Assembly: GCA_020137815.1 (NCBI GenBank)
Contig: CM035358.1
Span: 5,988,466 to 6,052,465, forward strand
Reading direction: 5' to 3'
Origin: Hormiphora californensis
Taxonomy: Eukaryota > Ctenophora > Tentaculata > Cydippida > Pleurobrachiidae
Length of the DNA stretch: 64,000 nt
Part shown: in pieces, positions 1 to 32,738 of the stretch
Numbering within the stretch: the first letter of the stretch is position 1
How the letters are laid out: each line of letters begins with the position of its first letter
Notes under the pieces: generated by a model
Database searches by the model: none
What the model was told of the DNA's origin: nothing
Seen by the model: the letters and a program-made list of their open reading frames with translations, nothing else
Translations under genes and position numbers: made by a program

Positions 1-1187
1 AAAAACTCTCCAACTGGTCTGATTTTCGAGAAAGTAGTATAGGTAGGATGTTCCCAGAAATTGCCTGGCTAAAGTTTATGATCTTTCACACTCTTCCAAA
101 ACCTCCCGGTACTCGTTGAACGTTGTAGTGTTGTTCGTGACGTCGATAACAATTATAGCTAGTGAATCCACTAACAAATTCTAATGAGCGGGATGGATAT
201 TTGACAGTGTCACATATCCACCCCCTCACTGATACGATTCTGGGATGCGCCATTAGCAGAGTGAAACGATACGAGATACGAAACTTATGATTTGGGGGAG
301 CTCATTAGCAGTGTGTGACGATAGGTATATGGAACATGATTCGGGGAAGCTGATTAGGAGTGCTAGACGATATGAGACACGATTCGGAGAATGTTTTATC
401 GCTCTTTCTATCTATCTCTATCTCTATCTATCTCTATCTTTTTGTCAATTATCTTGGACTTGAGAACCAGATGAGGTGCCTACCATTATACATACTATAA
501 TGCGAGCTGACGCTACACACTTGGTGAGTTTAGTGCCCTTATTTTTGGTAATAAGAGCCTATCGGCTCGCCTCATTGTTTTTAGGAAGATATGTTGTTTT
601 AGATACAACAACATATCCCCCTAAAAACAACGGGGCTGAGCCGACATCCAGATAAAAAAGGAAAAGGAGTATGGACAAAAATAAGGGCACCAAAGTTTGT
701 AGCTTCCTCGCATTAGTATGAGTAGGTATCTCATCTGGTTCTCAAGATAATTGACAAAAAGAAATAGAGATAGATAGAATGAGCGATAAAACATTCTCCG
801 AATCGTGTCTCATATCGTCTAGCACTCCTAATAAGCTTCCCCGAATCATGTTCCATATACCGTATCGTCTCACACTGCTAATGAGCTCCCCCAAATCATA
901 AGTTTCGTATCTCGTATCGTTTCACTCTGCTAATGGCGCATCCCAGAATCGTATCAGTGAGGGGGGTGGATATGTGACACTGTCAAATATATCCATCCCG
1001 CTCATTAGAATTTGTTAGTGGATTCACTAGCTATAATTGTTATCGACGTCACGAACAACACTACAACGTTCAACGAGTACCGGGAGGTTTTGAAAGAGTG
1101 TGAAAGATCAGAAACTTTAGCCAGGCAATTTCTGGGAACATCCTACCTATACTACTTTCTCGAAAATCACACCTGTTGGAGAGTTTT
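1..1187. repeat. 1.2-kb inverted repeat with arms of about 590 bp
   Basis: Bases 1-590 are an imperfect reverse complement of about 600-1187, with the centre near 592 at a hairpin in a TTGTTGTATC-like stretch. The left arm runs to base 1, so the structure continues outside the window. Both arms contain the same coding-looking stretch (left copy about 1-160, right copy about 1010-1187); the left copy has an extra stop. It could be a foldback transposon that captured an exon, or a local inverted duplication. Confidence 0.85.
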
Positions 1188-1357
1188 TTATTGTGGATCC
1201 TGATAGTGATAATGCAAGGCGGCTGTTTAGTACCTATCCGATCATAGATTTGAATAAACATCGTGTTAAGGAGCTGCTGATTCACGTGAAATGCTCTATG
1301 AACCGCCCAAAGAAGGACCCCTGTTACCATTATATCCAAGATGAACTGATAGTGTAA
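1125..1357 (+). CDS. possible 3'-terminal exon of an unrecognised plus-strand gene
   Basis: After a possible acceptor (TTTAGCCAG ending at 1124) one frame stays open to a TAA at 1355-1357. The roughly 77-residue tail includes FFIVDPDSDNARRLFS and CSMNRPKKDPCYHY. Its composition is protein-like (mixed charged and aromatic residues, two Cys), unlike the surrounding low-complexity DNA, but I do not recognise the family. It lies antisense to an intron of the ABCA gene, and its first 60 bases fall inside the right arm of the inverted repeat. It may be a transposon-borne or captured exon rather than a host gene. Confidence 0.25.
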
Positions 1358-1436
1358 TTTTAATTATGTAATATTAGATTTATCATTATGTAAATCGTTC
1401 ACATTTGTGCTCATTTAATATTACATGATTCGAAAA

Positions 1437-1545
1437 CTCACGTGTCACTCACATGTCACTCACGTGTCACTCACATGTCACTCACGTGTCACTCACATGT
1501 CACTCACGTGTCACTCACGTGTCACTCACGTGTCACTCACGTCCC
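1437..1545. repeat. 11-bp minisatellite
   Basis: About nine tandem copies of CACGTGTCACT or CACATGTCACT. Each unit carries an E-box-like CACGTG or CATGTG. It is followed at 1590-1705 by short inverted repeats of CTATGAGCCATAG. Confidence 0.85.
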
Positions 1546-1869
1546 TCTCACTCTTACTAGCTTTGGCACATAGAACCTAATCAGATCACATTTCTATGAG
1601 CCATAGTTGTATGCATCTATGGCTCATAAAATCTATGAGCCATAGTTGCATGCATCTATGGCTCATAGATTTTATGAGCCATAGTTGCATGAGCCATAGT
1701 TGTAGGTAATCCGCAAATCGAGGGGTCTGTTTCTATGCTTTTCTCTCTGCCTGTCTGCTATATGCTATGTGATGTGATCCCTCTCTTTTTCTCTCTTTCT
1801 CTCCCTTTTATACATGTGATGTGACCCCTCAAGTCGCAAGCAGTTCTCAACACGTGTGATACGTGATAC

Positions 1870-1965
1870 CTACGAATCACGTCGTCACACTGACGGATCA
1901 CGTCGTCACACTGACGGATCACGTCGTCACACTGACGGATCACGTCGTCACATTGACGATATGGT
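1870..1965. repeat. 22-bp tandem repeat
   Basis: Four to five copies of a 22-bp unit containing ATCACGTCGTCACACTGACG, in an ABCA intron. Confidence 0.8.
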
Positions 1966-2080
1966 GTCACATTTCCGTGCAAATTTGCATTAGATATAGT
2001 TAGATATATATTCTGGCTAATAAACAACTTGAGCCAGGCAACTTCGGAGGGACACGAAAAAAAGTCGAACACCTGAAAAC

Positions 2081-2189
2081 CAGGAACCGACCGAACCAGG
2101 AAATACTGGTCCCTGATTGGCTGATAACCAGTCACGTGACCTAAATAACGAGTCATGATTGGTTGTTTACTTGTTTCGGTCGGTTCCTG
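2081..2189. mobile_element. MITE family A, copy 1 (109 bp, 9-bp TSD)
   Basis: Terminal inverted repeats CAGGAACCGACCGAA / TTCGGTCGGTTCCTG, flanked by direct repeats CCTGAAAAC (2072-2080 and 2190-2198), i.e. a 9-bp target-site duplication as in Mutator-like or similar elements. The body carries ATTGG (CCAAT-box) motifs and CACGTGAC. Related copies lie at 15167-15272, 17576-17657 and 60021-60109. The insertion is 13 bp inside the intron from the donor of the ABCA exon at 2203-2367. Confidence 0.8.
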
Positions 2190-2202
2190 CCTGAAAACCC
2201 AC

Positions 2203-23192
<20,990 letters not shown>

Positions 23193-24384
23193 TTTCTTCT
23201 CCAAGCAGGCAGTTAAATGAGGCGGATTTATAAAACGGATTCATTAGTCATTTTGTTTCTGTCTAAGGTAGCGTGTGGGTTAGAATTGATAAAGTCGGAG
23301 AAATTATAAAATACAATCATTATATCAGAACTGTCCACTGATCTATGGTAACAACAAGAAAAACTAGACTCAAGGCAAACAAGGAAGCAATGCTAGCAAA
23401 AAGTGAAAAAGACGGGCTTATATTACACAAGCTCAAGGGAGGCATCTCACATGACAGAGAGGAGAGCGTGTTATCAGACAAAACTATTACCCCGTTTTGG
23501 GTTGCACAATTTTCACCTGATTCTCTAGAGTCTAGGTAGAGTATCCCGCATAAGTTGACACGATCTAATTAGCATGTTCCATAATCAATATATTTTTATG
23601 TTAAAACTGAAATGAACATAAATTGATTATTTAAATACAAATACAAATACAAATACAAATATACATTTATATTTAAGGCCAGAGGGGGCGGGTCCGAGGG
23701 TCAAAAAATTCACTTTTCTGAGGTTTAAAGTGCGTTTCAAACGACTTGACCTGAGATTCCTGGAAATTCAGGATTTCCCCTTTGTAAATACACGCGCAAT
23801 GCGCCAAATTCCAAGAATTCCGGGTCAAGTCGCTTGAAACGGACTTTACATATGTGATGTAACTCAGAGGTAGGAAAGTTTTGCGCACCAAGTGTATCAG
23901 GAGGCCCTGTTTTTTGAGGTTAACAAAAAAATTTGAAACGAAACTCGAAAGCACGTGCCAACAAAAAAACAAACAAAAGCTTTTATTTTAAAAGTCAAGG
24001 AAGTTTTAAAGTTACTTTTTTAGTAATAATTTTCGCGCGTTCCATTTATTACTTACAAATGCATCGCAATCGTAAATGAGCGCGCGCCGCGCTACAATTC
24101 ATGAAACGTATTCGATTCGAGAAAACTCAAACATCTTTTGAACTTTTCAAAACTTAAAAAACACGAACGCCCAACGTGACTTTTCGTAGAGATCGAAAAG
24201 TCACATTTGGACAAATCGATGTGCTAGTTGAGTCTTGTTTTACATTCTGAAGCAATCAAAAGTTCGTGCGTGACTTACAGATATTCTATTATAAACGTTT
24301 ATGTAGCGCGATAAAATTATTTTTCTTGATTCTTTTTAATTCTTGACTTTGCGAGCTATGTTTTGTACATCTTACACCAGTGAT

Positions 24385-24616
24385 AAAGTACACCCCAAAC
24401 TACTATGTCCCTCACTCGGGTTTTGTGAAATTTCCCACGGTCATAACTCCACTCCCTGATGAGATAGAGACTTGAAATTTGTTTTGTAGAAAGAACTCGA
24501 TATGATCTCCTCACAAAACAAATTTCAAGTCTCTATCTTATCAGGGGGTGGAGCTATGGCCGTCTAAAATCCGGTCGCGCGCAGCAAGGGACATAGTAGT
24601 TTGGGGGGACCTTTAA
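24385..24616. repeat. palindromic element
   Basis: Left arm CCCCAAACTACTATGTCCCT... and right arm ...GGGACATAGTAGTTTGGGG, with TGATAAGATAGAGACTTGAA-like internal arms. About 230 bp; probable MITE without a clear target duplication. Confidence 0.65.
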
Positions 24617-25717
24617 TATTTGCTTGCCTTCTATTTGTTAATAAGTTTTCGGAGGCAGTTCTACTAAACGCCTTAATTGACCAGATGTAATAATATATTC
24701 TTGATCCACCTGATGCATATTGAGTAGGCCAAAAATTCCCGTCACCAGACCAAACATCACCGCACCCATGATCAAATCCCTTCCCCGAGGATCAGATCCC
24801 ACATAGCACCCAGCAGTCCACTGTGTGAGATGTGATCACACACTGTGAGTAGTGAGGGAGAGGCCGAATTGCATCCATACTAAATTAAATGCAGATCCCC
24901 TTGCAAACATTTCCACGTTCTCGGTGCGGTGCTAATGCGTGTCTTTTTATGGTTGGTGGGCAAGGGGGTTGGTGCACCATGGTGGGGAGAGTTGGTACTG
25001 TGTGATTTTAAATGACTGAGACTGCTCTATCTCAAATTGTGTGAAAACTATGGCATCTTTCGACTTCAAATTTTAGGACACGATGAAACGTCATTTCTCA
25101 TTTCTTCTCCCAGTTTTCAGCAAATTTCCATGTTCCTGAATGAACTTATTGCCATAAAACCTCATCCAACTTTACACAGTCATATCTCTGGAGTCTAATG
25201 AGATAGAGTTCAGATTTTTAGGAGAGACCCTGGCCCTGGAGGACATTTTGGTGAAGGAATTATAATTGCATCAAAAATTTCGGGAGTCAAAACATGTTTT
25301 CACTAAACTACATATCCCGTATAATAGTCTCACAAGTTAGGCCTGCAGATAGGCCTTGCCTAAATCGTGTCCATATTTAGTGACCCGTATCGCTCTGGTA
25401 AAAAGGCGCTCCAGCAACCCATCATTATATTTTTTAGCGGATATTTTAGTAATAAAATCATTAACACATTCTTATTAGTGATTTTGTTTTCGGAATATTT
25501 TAAAACGCTCTCATTGTCCAGGCAGCCATTCTTCTGATTGCATCCTCATGACATAGGTTGTCCAAGAGCCTTTGTTTGAGAAATAGAAATTTAAAAAATT
25601 GATTTGAAGAATCAGACTATACAATAAACATTTAATACATGTGTTGATGGTCCTTGTCCCGAACTAAAACTTCCTTGTTTTACTTGTGAACATTTAATAC
25701 ATGTATATATATATATA

Positions 25718-25979
25718 TATAAACAAGAGAGTTTACGTAACAAAACAACTGCTGTCCCAACCCTGACGGGCTGGTGACACCGACCGCGGTATAGTAGTGC
25801 TTGGTGAACAACTGAATCAACGTCTTTTTTCCTGAATGCCTGATTACACGCTAACATACGCGAGACCAGTTCGGAGGTCCAACAGTGGCCCCCACTCCAG
25901 GTAACAAAACAATACATAATGAAATCTATGTATAGATTTCATTATGTATTGTTTTGTTACGTAAACTCTCTTGTTTATA
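25718..25979. repeat. nested inverted repeats
   Basis: AAACAAGAGAGTTTACGTAA at 25720 is repeated inverted before 25979. Inside, 25902-25963 is a near-perfect hairpin of ACAAAACAATACATAATGAA. A (TA)n run precedes it. Confidence 0.7.
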
Positions 25980-26129
25980 AACATTTTATTTGGTATTTAA
26001 GGAAGCTATTTAAGGAAGCTTTCATTGATCCAGAGAGCAGTAGCACCTGAGTCATCTTGTCTTCGGGTCACTGGTTCTGTTCTGGTCTGGGTTTATAGTC
26101 AGGGCATATGATGTTAGATTTTCGGCATA

Positions 26130-26301
26130 CAGTCGGACCCCGATTTAGGGACACCCTCGGGGGAAAGGCTCTTGTCCACTAAATCGGGGTGTCCACTAAA
26201 TCGGGGTCAAATAATGTTAATTTCCTATATCGGGGGGAAAAAATCCTGTCCCTAAATCGGGGTGCCACTAAATCGGGGGCCCCTAAATCGGGGTCCAACT
26301 G
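26130..26301. mobile_element. MITE family B, best copy, TA target duplication
   Basis: CAGTCGGACCCCGATTTA at the left and TAAATCGGGGTCCAACTG at the right, bordered by TA on both sides, with internal repeats of CTAAATCGGGG. Terminal CAGT and TA duplication suggest the pogo/Tc1-mariner group. 172 bp, no ORF. Confidence 0.8.
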
Positions 26302-26891
26302 TAATTGTTATAATAATCAACCTTTGATTCCTTGTATTGCACCTGAGACATGCTTCTATTAATTTGCATTTATTTTGACAGTCTGTTCATTTGTCATTAT
26401 AATGTTTCGATCACAACTTTAATCCTTCTAAAAAAGGAATTACCCCTCCCAACTCCCCACCTCTCTAGACTGTGGCTTGCAGCTCTTATCTCTTCACAAT
26501 TCGACATATTTTCTCTTACTCTGACAGTAAGAAGTACTATTTTATCTTATAAGTTGTCATATATAATATATATAAGTTGTCAGTAGTTCACGATACAGGG
26601 GCAGCTGCTCCTTCATAATTTGATTAGTTTTTAAAGCCATTTATTATTCTATATAATAATATAATAATATTATTATTATACGTCTCTTGTTTCATAACAG
26701 CCTGCCAGGAGAATAAAAACAATAGTTTAATTTATCAAATTAGTGACATATTATTGATATTGCAATATTATAATATCCTTCCCCATGAGTTTGAACATAC
26801 CAAAAACATGTCTGGTTATAACAAAACAAATTTTATCAGGTTTATGGCTATACTATGGTCTGCAGCGACCTAAACTACAGTGTCTGTTATA

Positions 26892-28779
26892 ATGGAGGTA
26901 GTCAACACAGTAACAAGGAAACAGAAAGAAAGAGTTCGTTCCCAGCTTAACAGAGAAAACTTTCGGAGTCTCATCGTGGAGTTGTCTTTCTACGCTACAG
27001 GTTACAGACTCTCGACAAATAAATGTCTGGTTGCGGTTAGCAAGACACTTAAACTCGCCAGTATCACCAAATGGATGGCCGATGAGTGTGTCAGCAAAAT
27101 ACCTGAGATGGGCTCCTTAGGGAAACTATTGGACGTGGAGGGTCATCTCGGGTGGGCGTTCGATAGCCAGGGGTATATCCTCTATGTCTCCTCGAATTTC
27201 CAGTCCAGACTCAACTTGACGGGGTGCATTGTGGGGACTCACCTGAGTAAACTGATGCCAGAATACAAGAGCGTGCTAAGGAGCGTATTCGAGGATAAGG
27301 AGGAGATGGTGTGTGCTACAATCAAAAAGAAGAGCTCTAAGATAACCTTCAAACCCAGTGCTACTCCGGCCTACCTTTACGGAAAACTTCTGTCCACCAA
27401 CCACGGTATGTGAACATGCTTGCCTGTGTGATTTATGTGTGCTCGTTATATATTATGCTAATTTTATTTAGCAGTAGCTGATGAATCATTGACTACCAGT
27501 GGTACTCCGTCATATATTGGCCGCCCACCACACAAAGTGCGGCCAATGACGGAGAACCACTGCACCGAAAGGCAAAAAGAAAATTTTATTTTTCTCATCG
27601 CTCATTCCGGATCTCGCTGCAAGGCTATAGAGATCTCTATGTGTTTTGTGTTACAACATATATTATGTTTTACATACATGTGTATTTTAAGATATACTTG
27701 GTTCTCTAGAAATCGTTTAGATTCTGGTTCTGGTTCTCTAGGTTACATTAAAGTCACTTCCCTGTTTTTTAATCTCTCAAAGAGAAAAACCTCATTCATT
27801 TATTTAAATGTCATCGGATCTGCCGAATTCATTAAATTGTGATACCAATTGATGTTTTGGGTATTTTGCGAAAACAACTATCTGAAATAGTTCGAAACTT
27901 TATGAGTAACACGTGATGGTATAAACTTTAAAATGCATGGCTGTATGGATCATACAGCAACCTTTCATTTAAAATATATCACGCAAAATTCGATTTAGCT
28001 GTTTTAGCAAATTGGCTAAAACAAGTAAAATTACAGGAGAGGACATCTACATTGGGTCTATCATGTTTTACGCGGACCGTGCAGCGTTCTTTCACCAGTC
28101 ACAAAGCTTCAAACGATCGAATGCCAACTTCTCGGAGGTAATCTTAGATGAGAATTTCGATTTCCTGAAGAGGCACAAGCAGCTGGATCGGATGCAGAAC
28201 TTCTTCCCGCCCCTATCCAACTTCCTGGACTGTATAGAACCCCTGGATCTTGTCGGGGTGATAGATTCCTTCAACCGAATGAACAAACAACAGGTCACCA
28301 TAGGATTCCGGGCCCGAAAGTCCGATTCCAACAACTTCATATTCGTGTATGGCCACTTTTACCGAGGGAACACCCAGAATGGAAACAAAATTGTCTCCGG
28401 TTTTGTGTCCCCCTTCACGCTTAAGGATCCTGAGGAGGAGATGGAGCGAGCCCCAAGCTCGGAACGATCCAGCAGCAACTCACCGGAGATAAAAGTAGAA
28501 AGCGGCTACCCAGATTACAGTTGCTGGAAGACTAACCACACGGACAACTCGATAGATTCGGGCTCCGACACAAGTAACGACCAGGTGTCGCAGTATATGG
28601 ACTGCGGTGGGAACCAGCAGCTTCTCAACGATAAGGAGGTCCTGGAGGCCCTTGATGAACTATTTCCGAACATGAACTCGCCTGACGATGGGAGACGCCA
28701 CCACCAGCAGGGTTCGAGCGATGAGGACCAGGAATATTCGGAGATGCCAAGACTTGAAAACACCAACTTTTGGAAATAA
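26892..28779 (+). CDS. bHLH-PAS transcription factor (CLOCK/NPAS2-like features)
   Basis: Exons 26892-27405 and 28037-28779 (phase 1 junction, GTATGT donor, TTACAG acceptor) give 418 residues. A basic helix-loop-helix lies at about 8-55: basic RKQKERVRSQLNREN, helix 1 FRSLIVELSFYA, helix 2 STNKCLVAVSKTLKL. The F..LI.EL of helix 1 resembles CLOCK, but the basic region is divergent. PAS-A spans about 75-130 (GWAFDSQGYILYVSSNF, GTHLSKLMPEYK). PAS-B starts just after the junction (about 200-290; GVIDSFNRMNKQQVTIGFR, FIFVYGHFYRG). The C-terminal 120 residues are acidic and Ser-rich (SSERSSSNSPEIK, EVLEALDELFP), a likely transactivation region. Such proteins dimerise through bHLH-PAS and bind E-box-type DNA in the nucleus. 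SIM, HIF or AHR relatives are not excluded. The ATG at 26892 is the first Met; TACAG just upstream may end a 5'UTR intron. Confidence 0.82.
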
Positions 28780-29313
28780 AAGTGGGGCAGTGCAGAGAGC
28801 TATGAGTGTGAGGGTAACGTACAATCACTATGTTACAAAACTATCCATCTGTAAAGTACACATTGCACATCACAAATCCTGACAATAACACACACATATA
28901 CCTCTGCACCCTCTGATTTTAATCATCATGATCTGTGCTTCTCATCCCTTGTGTTACCATGGTTACATACATGTCCGCCATTTGTGTTTTAGCATGAGCC
29001 CCCCTTGACTTGGTGTATGTGGTGCCTCAGGCCCCGACACTGTGTGTGAGGGAGGATCTTGCAGCTTTGTGTCCTTTAGGGTCTTGAGCTGGGTTCATCA
29101 TCGACCCACTTTATGACTCTAAACCACAATTGACAAGTTAGTAACTATATATCCCCCTGTACCACCCTGTACCACACCGCCGGATATGGGTGTATCGCAG
29201 ATAAAGCTAGCGATCTCACACTACCATTGCCGGTGGGTGTGCGTGTGTGGGTGTCCACGGGGGACTGGATCGTTAACATATATGGGACAGATAGTCAATA
29301 CCACTATTGGTTC

Positions 29314-29744
29314 GCGGTCGTGCCCAAGGAAGGAGTGCTTGGATTATCTTGATTCAAGATTCTTGAAACATATCCAAAAGGGTCTGTACCCATTTGCATC
29401 AGGTGATGTTCTGACAATCCAATCACGAGTTATGACCGAAAAAACAGGTCAAAATATATGTTTTATTGTGACAAAAGTATTACTTGAAGTTTGAACACAT
29501 CCCTTATTATTATTATATGAAGGGCTGGGGCTTGAAATTTCTTGTGTGGACAGATAATCTTCCAAATTTGCAGTTACGTCTCAACTTTGGCATACTTTTT
29601 GTCACTTTAAAACATATATTCTGACTGTTTTTCAGTCGTAACCCGTGATTGGATTGTCAGAACATCACCCAAAAGGGCTACAGAAACTTTTGGATATGCA
29701 TTAGTTGACCTAAATCCAAGCACTCCTTTTTTGGGCACGACCGC
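29314..29744. mobile_element. 431-bp palindromic MITE-like element
   Basis: Ends GCGGTCGTGCCCAA and TTGGGCACGACCGC. Arms of about 150-200 bp with substitutions and small indels; no ORF. Confidence 0.7.
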
Positions 29745-29878
29745 TCATTGACTAAGAAAACAACCTCTTATTTTTGGATATCAATAGTGGTCTTGACTAA
29801 GAAAACAACCTCTTATTTTTGGATATCAATATGATTCTATGCGCTGTGTTTTAACCCGTGTACGGCTTTGGTGTTTTG

Positions 29879-30210
29879 GTAGGGGACACTAGCATGTGGT
29901 TCACACAATAACATGTTTTGGTACAGGTGAGCGGTTTGATCAGCACGTGCAAAAGTCGCACGCCACCCGAACACTCCTTCATTTCGCATCGAATGAAAAA
30001 TGACTTTCAAGTTTTTCGTAGATCTCATTGATATCAAAACTTGAAGGCCATTTTTTTGATTGGATGCGAAATAAAGGATCGCTAGATGACAATGCTCCAG
30101 GATGGCACACGACTTTTAGCACGTGCTGATCTAACCGCTCCTGCTACCCGTCACACACGTGTAATGTGGGTGACGTGCATTTGTTTGTACCGCACGCTAG
30201 TGTCTCCTAC
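29879..30210. mobile_element. 332-bp MITE, family C
   Basis: Ends GTAGGGGACACTAGC and GCTAGTGTCTCCTAC. Arms extend over 100 bp (GGTACAGGTGAGCGG... / ...CCGCTCCTGCTACC). A shorter family member is at 36149-36263. Confidence 0.72.
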
Positions 30211-30690
30211 TATATATAGCTTTTCTTCGGAATCCCTAATTTTAATTATATATATATATTATACACTATGAATTGGGGTGGACTAGTGTGTGCTATCTAT
30301 GTGCCACCACCCTGACCACACCTACCCCCGGAAACCCCTGACCCATTCTTGTCCCTTCCTGGCTAATTGGATTGTGATCATTGGACACAGCTTTACTAAG
30401 TTTAGATGTATCCAATGGTCGCAGCTTTTCCGGATACTCCTCCTGTACCATTAGCTTCTAATCTTTGGTCAAGAAAGTACAAGAAAAATATGCGTTTTTG
30501 TGGGTTTCCCGTGGGTAATAATATATAATCTTATAAATTCAGACTAATTTTAACAGTGATTACTAAGTTACATAACTTACTTTTTCAATCGTTTAGTGCT
30601 ATATCTCTCATCCCCGGGAAGAGCCCGGTTGTTTGCATTTAAAGTCCACTGATCGTGGAAAACCGCCAACTTTAGTAGATGTGCTTAGTC

Positions 30691-30894
30691 CAGTCACGCC
30701 AAAGGTCTCACGCCACCCGATTTACGCATTGTCAATTGTCATAGCTTCTTCAATTGGTATTCAATCAAAAAATGTTCTTGAAGGTTTTCGTAGATCTCAA
30801 TGAAATCTATCAAAAACTACCATTTATTGATTTGAAGGGAAATGAAGGAACTATTACAATAGTCGTGGGTGGCACGCGACCTTTGGCGGGACTG
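30691..30894. mobile_element. 204-bp palindromic MITE
   Basis: Ends CAGTCACGCCAAAGGTCTC and, inverted, CGACCTTTGGCGGGACTG. The internal stem includes CGTAGATCTC, shared with the element at 29879-30210. Confidence 0.68.
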
Positions 30895-31546
30895 TATAAG
30901 CACACCTACTAGTTTGTCTCACGCCCTCAACTCTGTGCTTTGACTTGTTGATGTATTGTCAAGTTTTTGTGCGTGTGTTTTGACTTATTTTGAGTCATTT
31001 TCATGTTGTTGAAGGTGTGTTGACTTGGCGAGAATATATCACATATTTTGAAGTTACCACTACAATTTTCATGAAGTTGCAGGTTGCTGTTTTACCCAAT
31101 ATTCACTAGCATTGACCAGATAAACAAGATAATTTTCTTGTATGGATGCTTTTGAATTTGGCTCTCGATGAAGATTAAAATTTCTATTTTGTTTTAAAAA
31201 AGGTATATTTTCGGTTATCGGTTATATATAAGTTATCATATAATACGGGGTCGCATTTTTTTGAAACTGTCATATGTCACCCCGCCTCAAAACACCCGAT
31301 TTGTCCTAATTTGCAGTCTCAACGTATAGAGCACCCCCGTATAAGTTATAGCAATCACAGAGACACCCCATGTTGAAATATCTTCTCCAAGATGAGATGT
31401 TCTCTGTCTGATTGAATCACATTTTTTGAGAAATTAATATATACAGATTACCCTTGACTAGAAATTAACTACATTATACATGTGTTGGGCAACGTTAGCA
31501 ATATGTTTTGTGTTAAGTGTGTCTTCCTCTCATTATATTATCAAAC

Positions 31547-31672
31547 AGAGCCCGATGATATATATAAATTCCGTTCAAGGCATTCAAAATCCGTAACCAG
31601 TTTGTCGTTGAATTTTATTGAAATGTTTACGCCCCACAAACCAGTAAAGTGTGGATCACCGCAGCCAGGATA
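31547..31672 (+). CDS. possible terminal exon, unassigned
   Basis: After ATTATCAAACAG an open frame of 41 codons (EPDDIYKFRSRHSKSVTSL...) runs to TAG at 31670-31672. Phase-1 entry matches the donor of the bHLH-PAS first exon, so it could be an alternative 3' exon of that gene, but it may be chance. Confidence 0.2.
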
Positions 31673-32112
31673 GATATGAAGAGAGAGATATATCTAGAGG
31701 ATCTAGTTGGGTATATCTAGAGGATAGAGGTATATCTCGGGGGAGAGGGGTATCTCGGACCTATTGTAGTGTAGTGACCCCTCATTCGGCGTGGGGTCAC
31801 TAGCTACAAAGGCAACACGAGGATCCGATCCTGATCTCAAATACTTCCCATAGTAATTAGTAATCATTATGCATCTGTGTGTGTGTGTGTGTCAGAGTTG
31901 CTTTTTCGTGTACTTAATGGTCGCTTAAAATTTCTGTGACAGATTGGTAATCTGATTCACTTATAAAGTTTTGAATGAATTCCTCTAAACCGTAGTAAGA
32001 ATAAAAAGCAACCCTGGTTATGTGTTAGTATGTTCAATGTCAAAATAAATCTTCTTATGCATACATAAATGGTTATATATCTATAGATATGCGGATATAG
32101 ATAACATATTAA

Positions 32113-32223
32113 TTTATGTCGTCCGATATTGTGCTCAACTTCTCAACATATTAAAAATTGAGATATTCTGATTTTGCTGGGGGGGGGGGGGGGTTCTCTG
32201 ATATCAATATTGGACGACATAAA
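32113..32223. mobile_element. 111-bp palindromic element
   Basis: TTTATGTCGTCCGATATTG at the left, CAATATTGGACGACATAAA at the right, with a 16-G run inside. Confidence 0.7.
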
Positions 32224-32554
32224 ACTAGGTACATTATATTTGGAAAAGTTAGAGAGGAAATGGTTTCTTGCTTGGTGACGCCAACAGATAACGGGTCAAA
32301 GCTGACAGTACTACTTTCTTATCTTTTTTCTCTCAGATCTCACTATTATTCTTCAATTCTTCATTCTTCATTCTTCATTTTTCATTCTTCACTTTCTTCT
32401 TCAATATGCTTTATTCTTCATACTTCTCAGTACTTCTTTCACTGTGAATTTTCCTTTTTTACCTCTTTCTAAAATAGTAATGCAGCTTTGACCCAAGCAT
32501 TATTATTATTGCCGTGGAAAGAGTGGTCAAGTAGGGGAGATGGAGGTGCCTATG

Positions 32555-32738
<184 letters not shown>

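Larger units (their letters stand above)
23193..26891. other. intergenic region between ABCA and the bHLH-PAS gene
   Basis: Divergent-gene interval of 3.7 kb. It holds a 64-codon plus-strand ORF (23345-23539) only 150 bp from the ABCA start (charged, begins MVTTRKTRLKANKEAM; unrecognised, may be chance), a (ACAAAT)n tract near 23635, palindromes at 24385-24616 and 25718-25979, a MITE at 26130-26301 and AT-rich DNA at 26640-26690. No TATA box or CpG-like promoter is obvious. Confidence 0.6.
28780..31540. other. gene-free region rich in palindromic elements
   Basis: No convincing exon. Contains inverted repeats at 29314-29744, 29879-30210 and 30691-30894, and a direct duplication of AACAACCTCTTATTTTTGGA at about 29760 and 29806. 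Confidence 0.6.
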
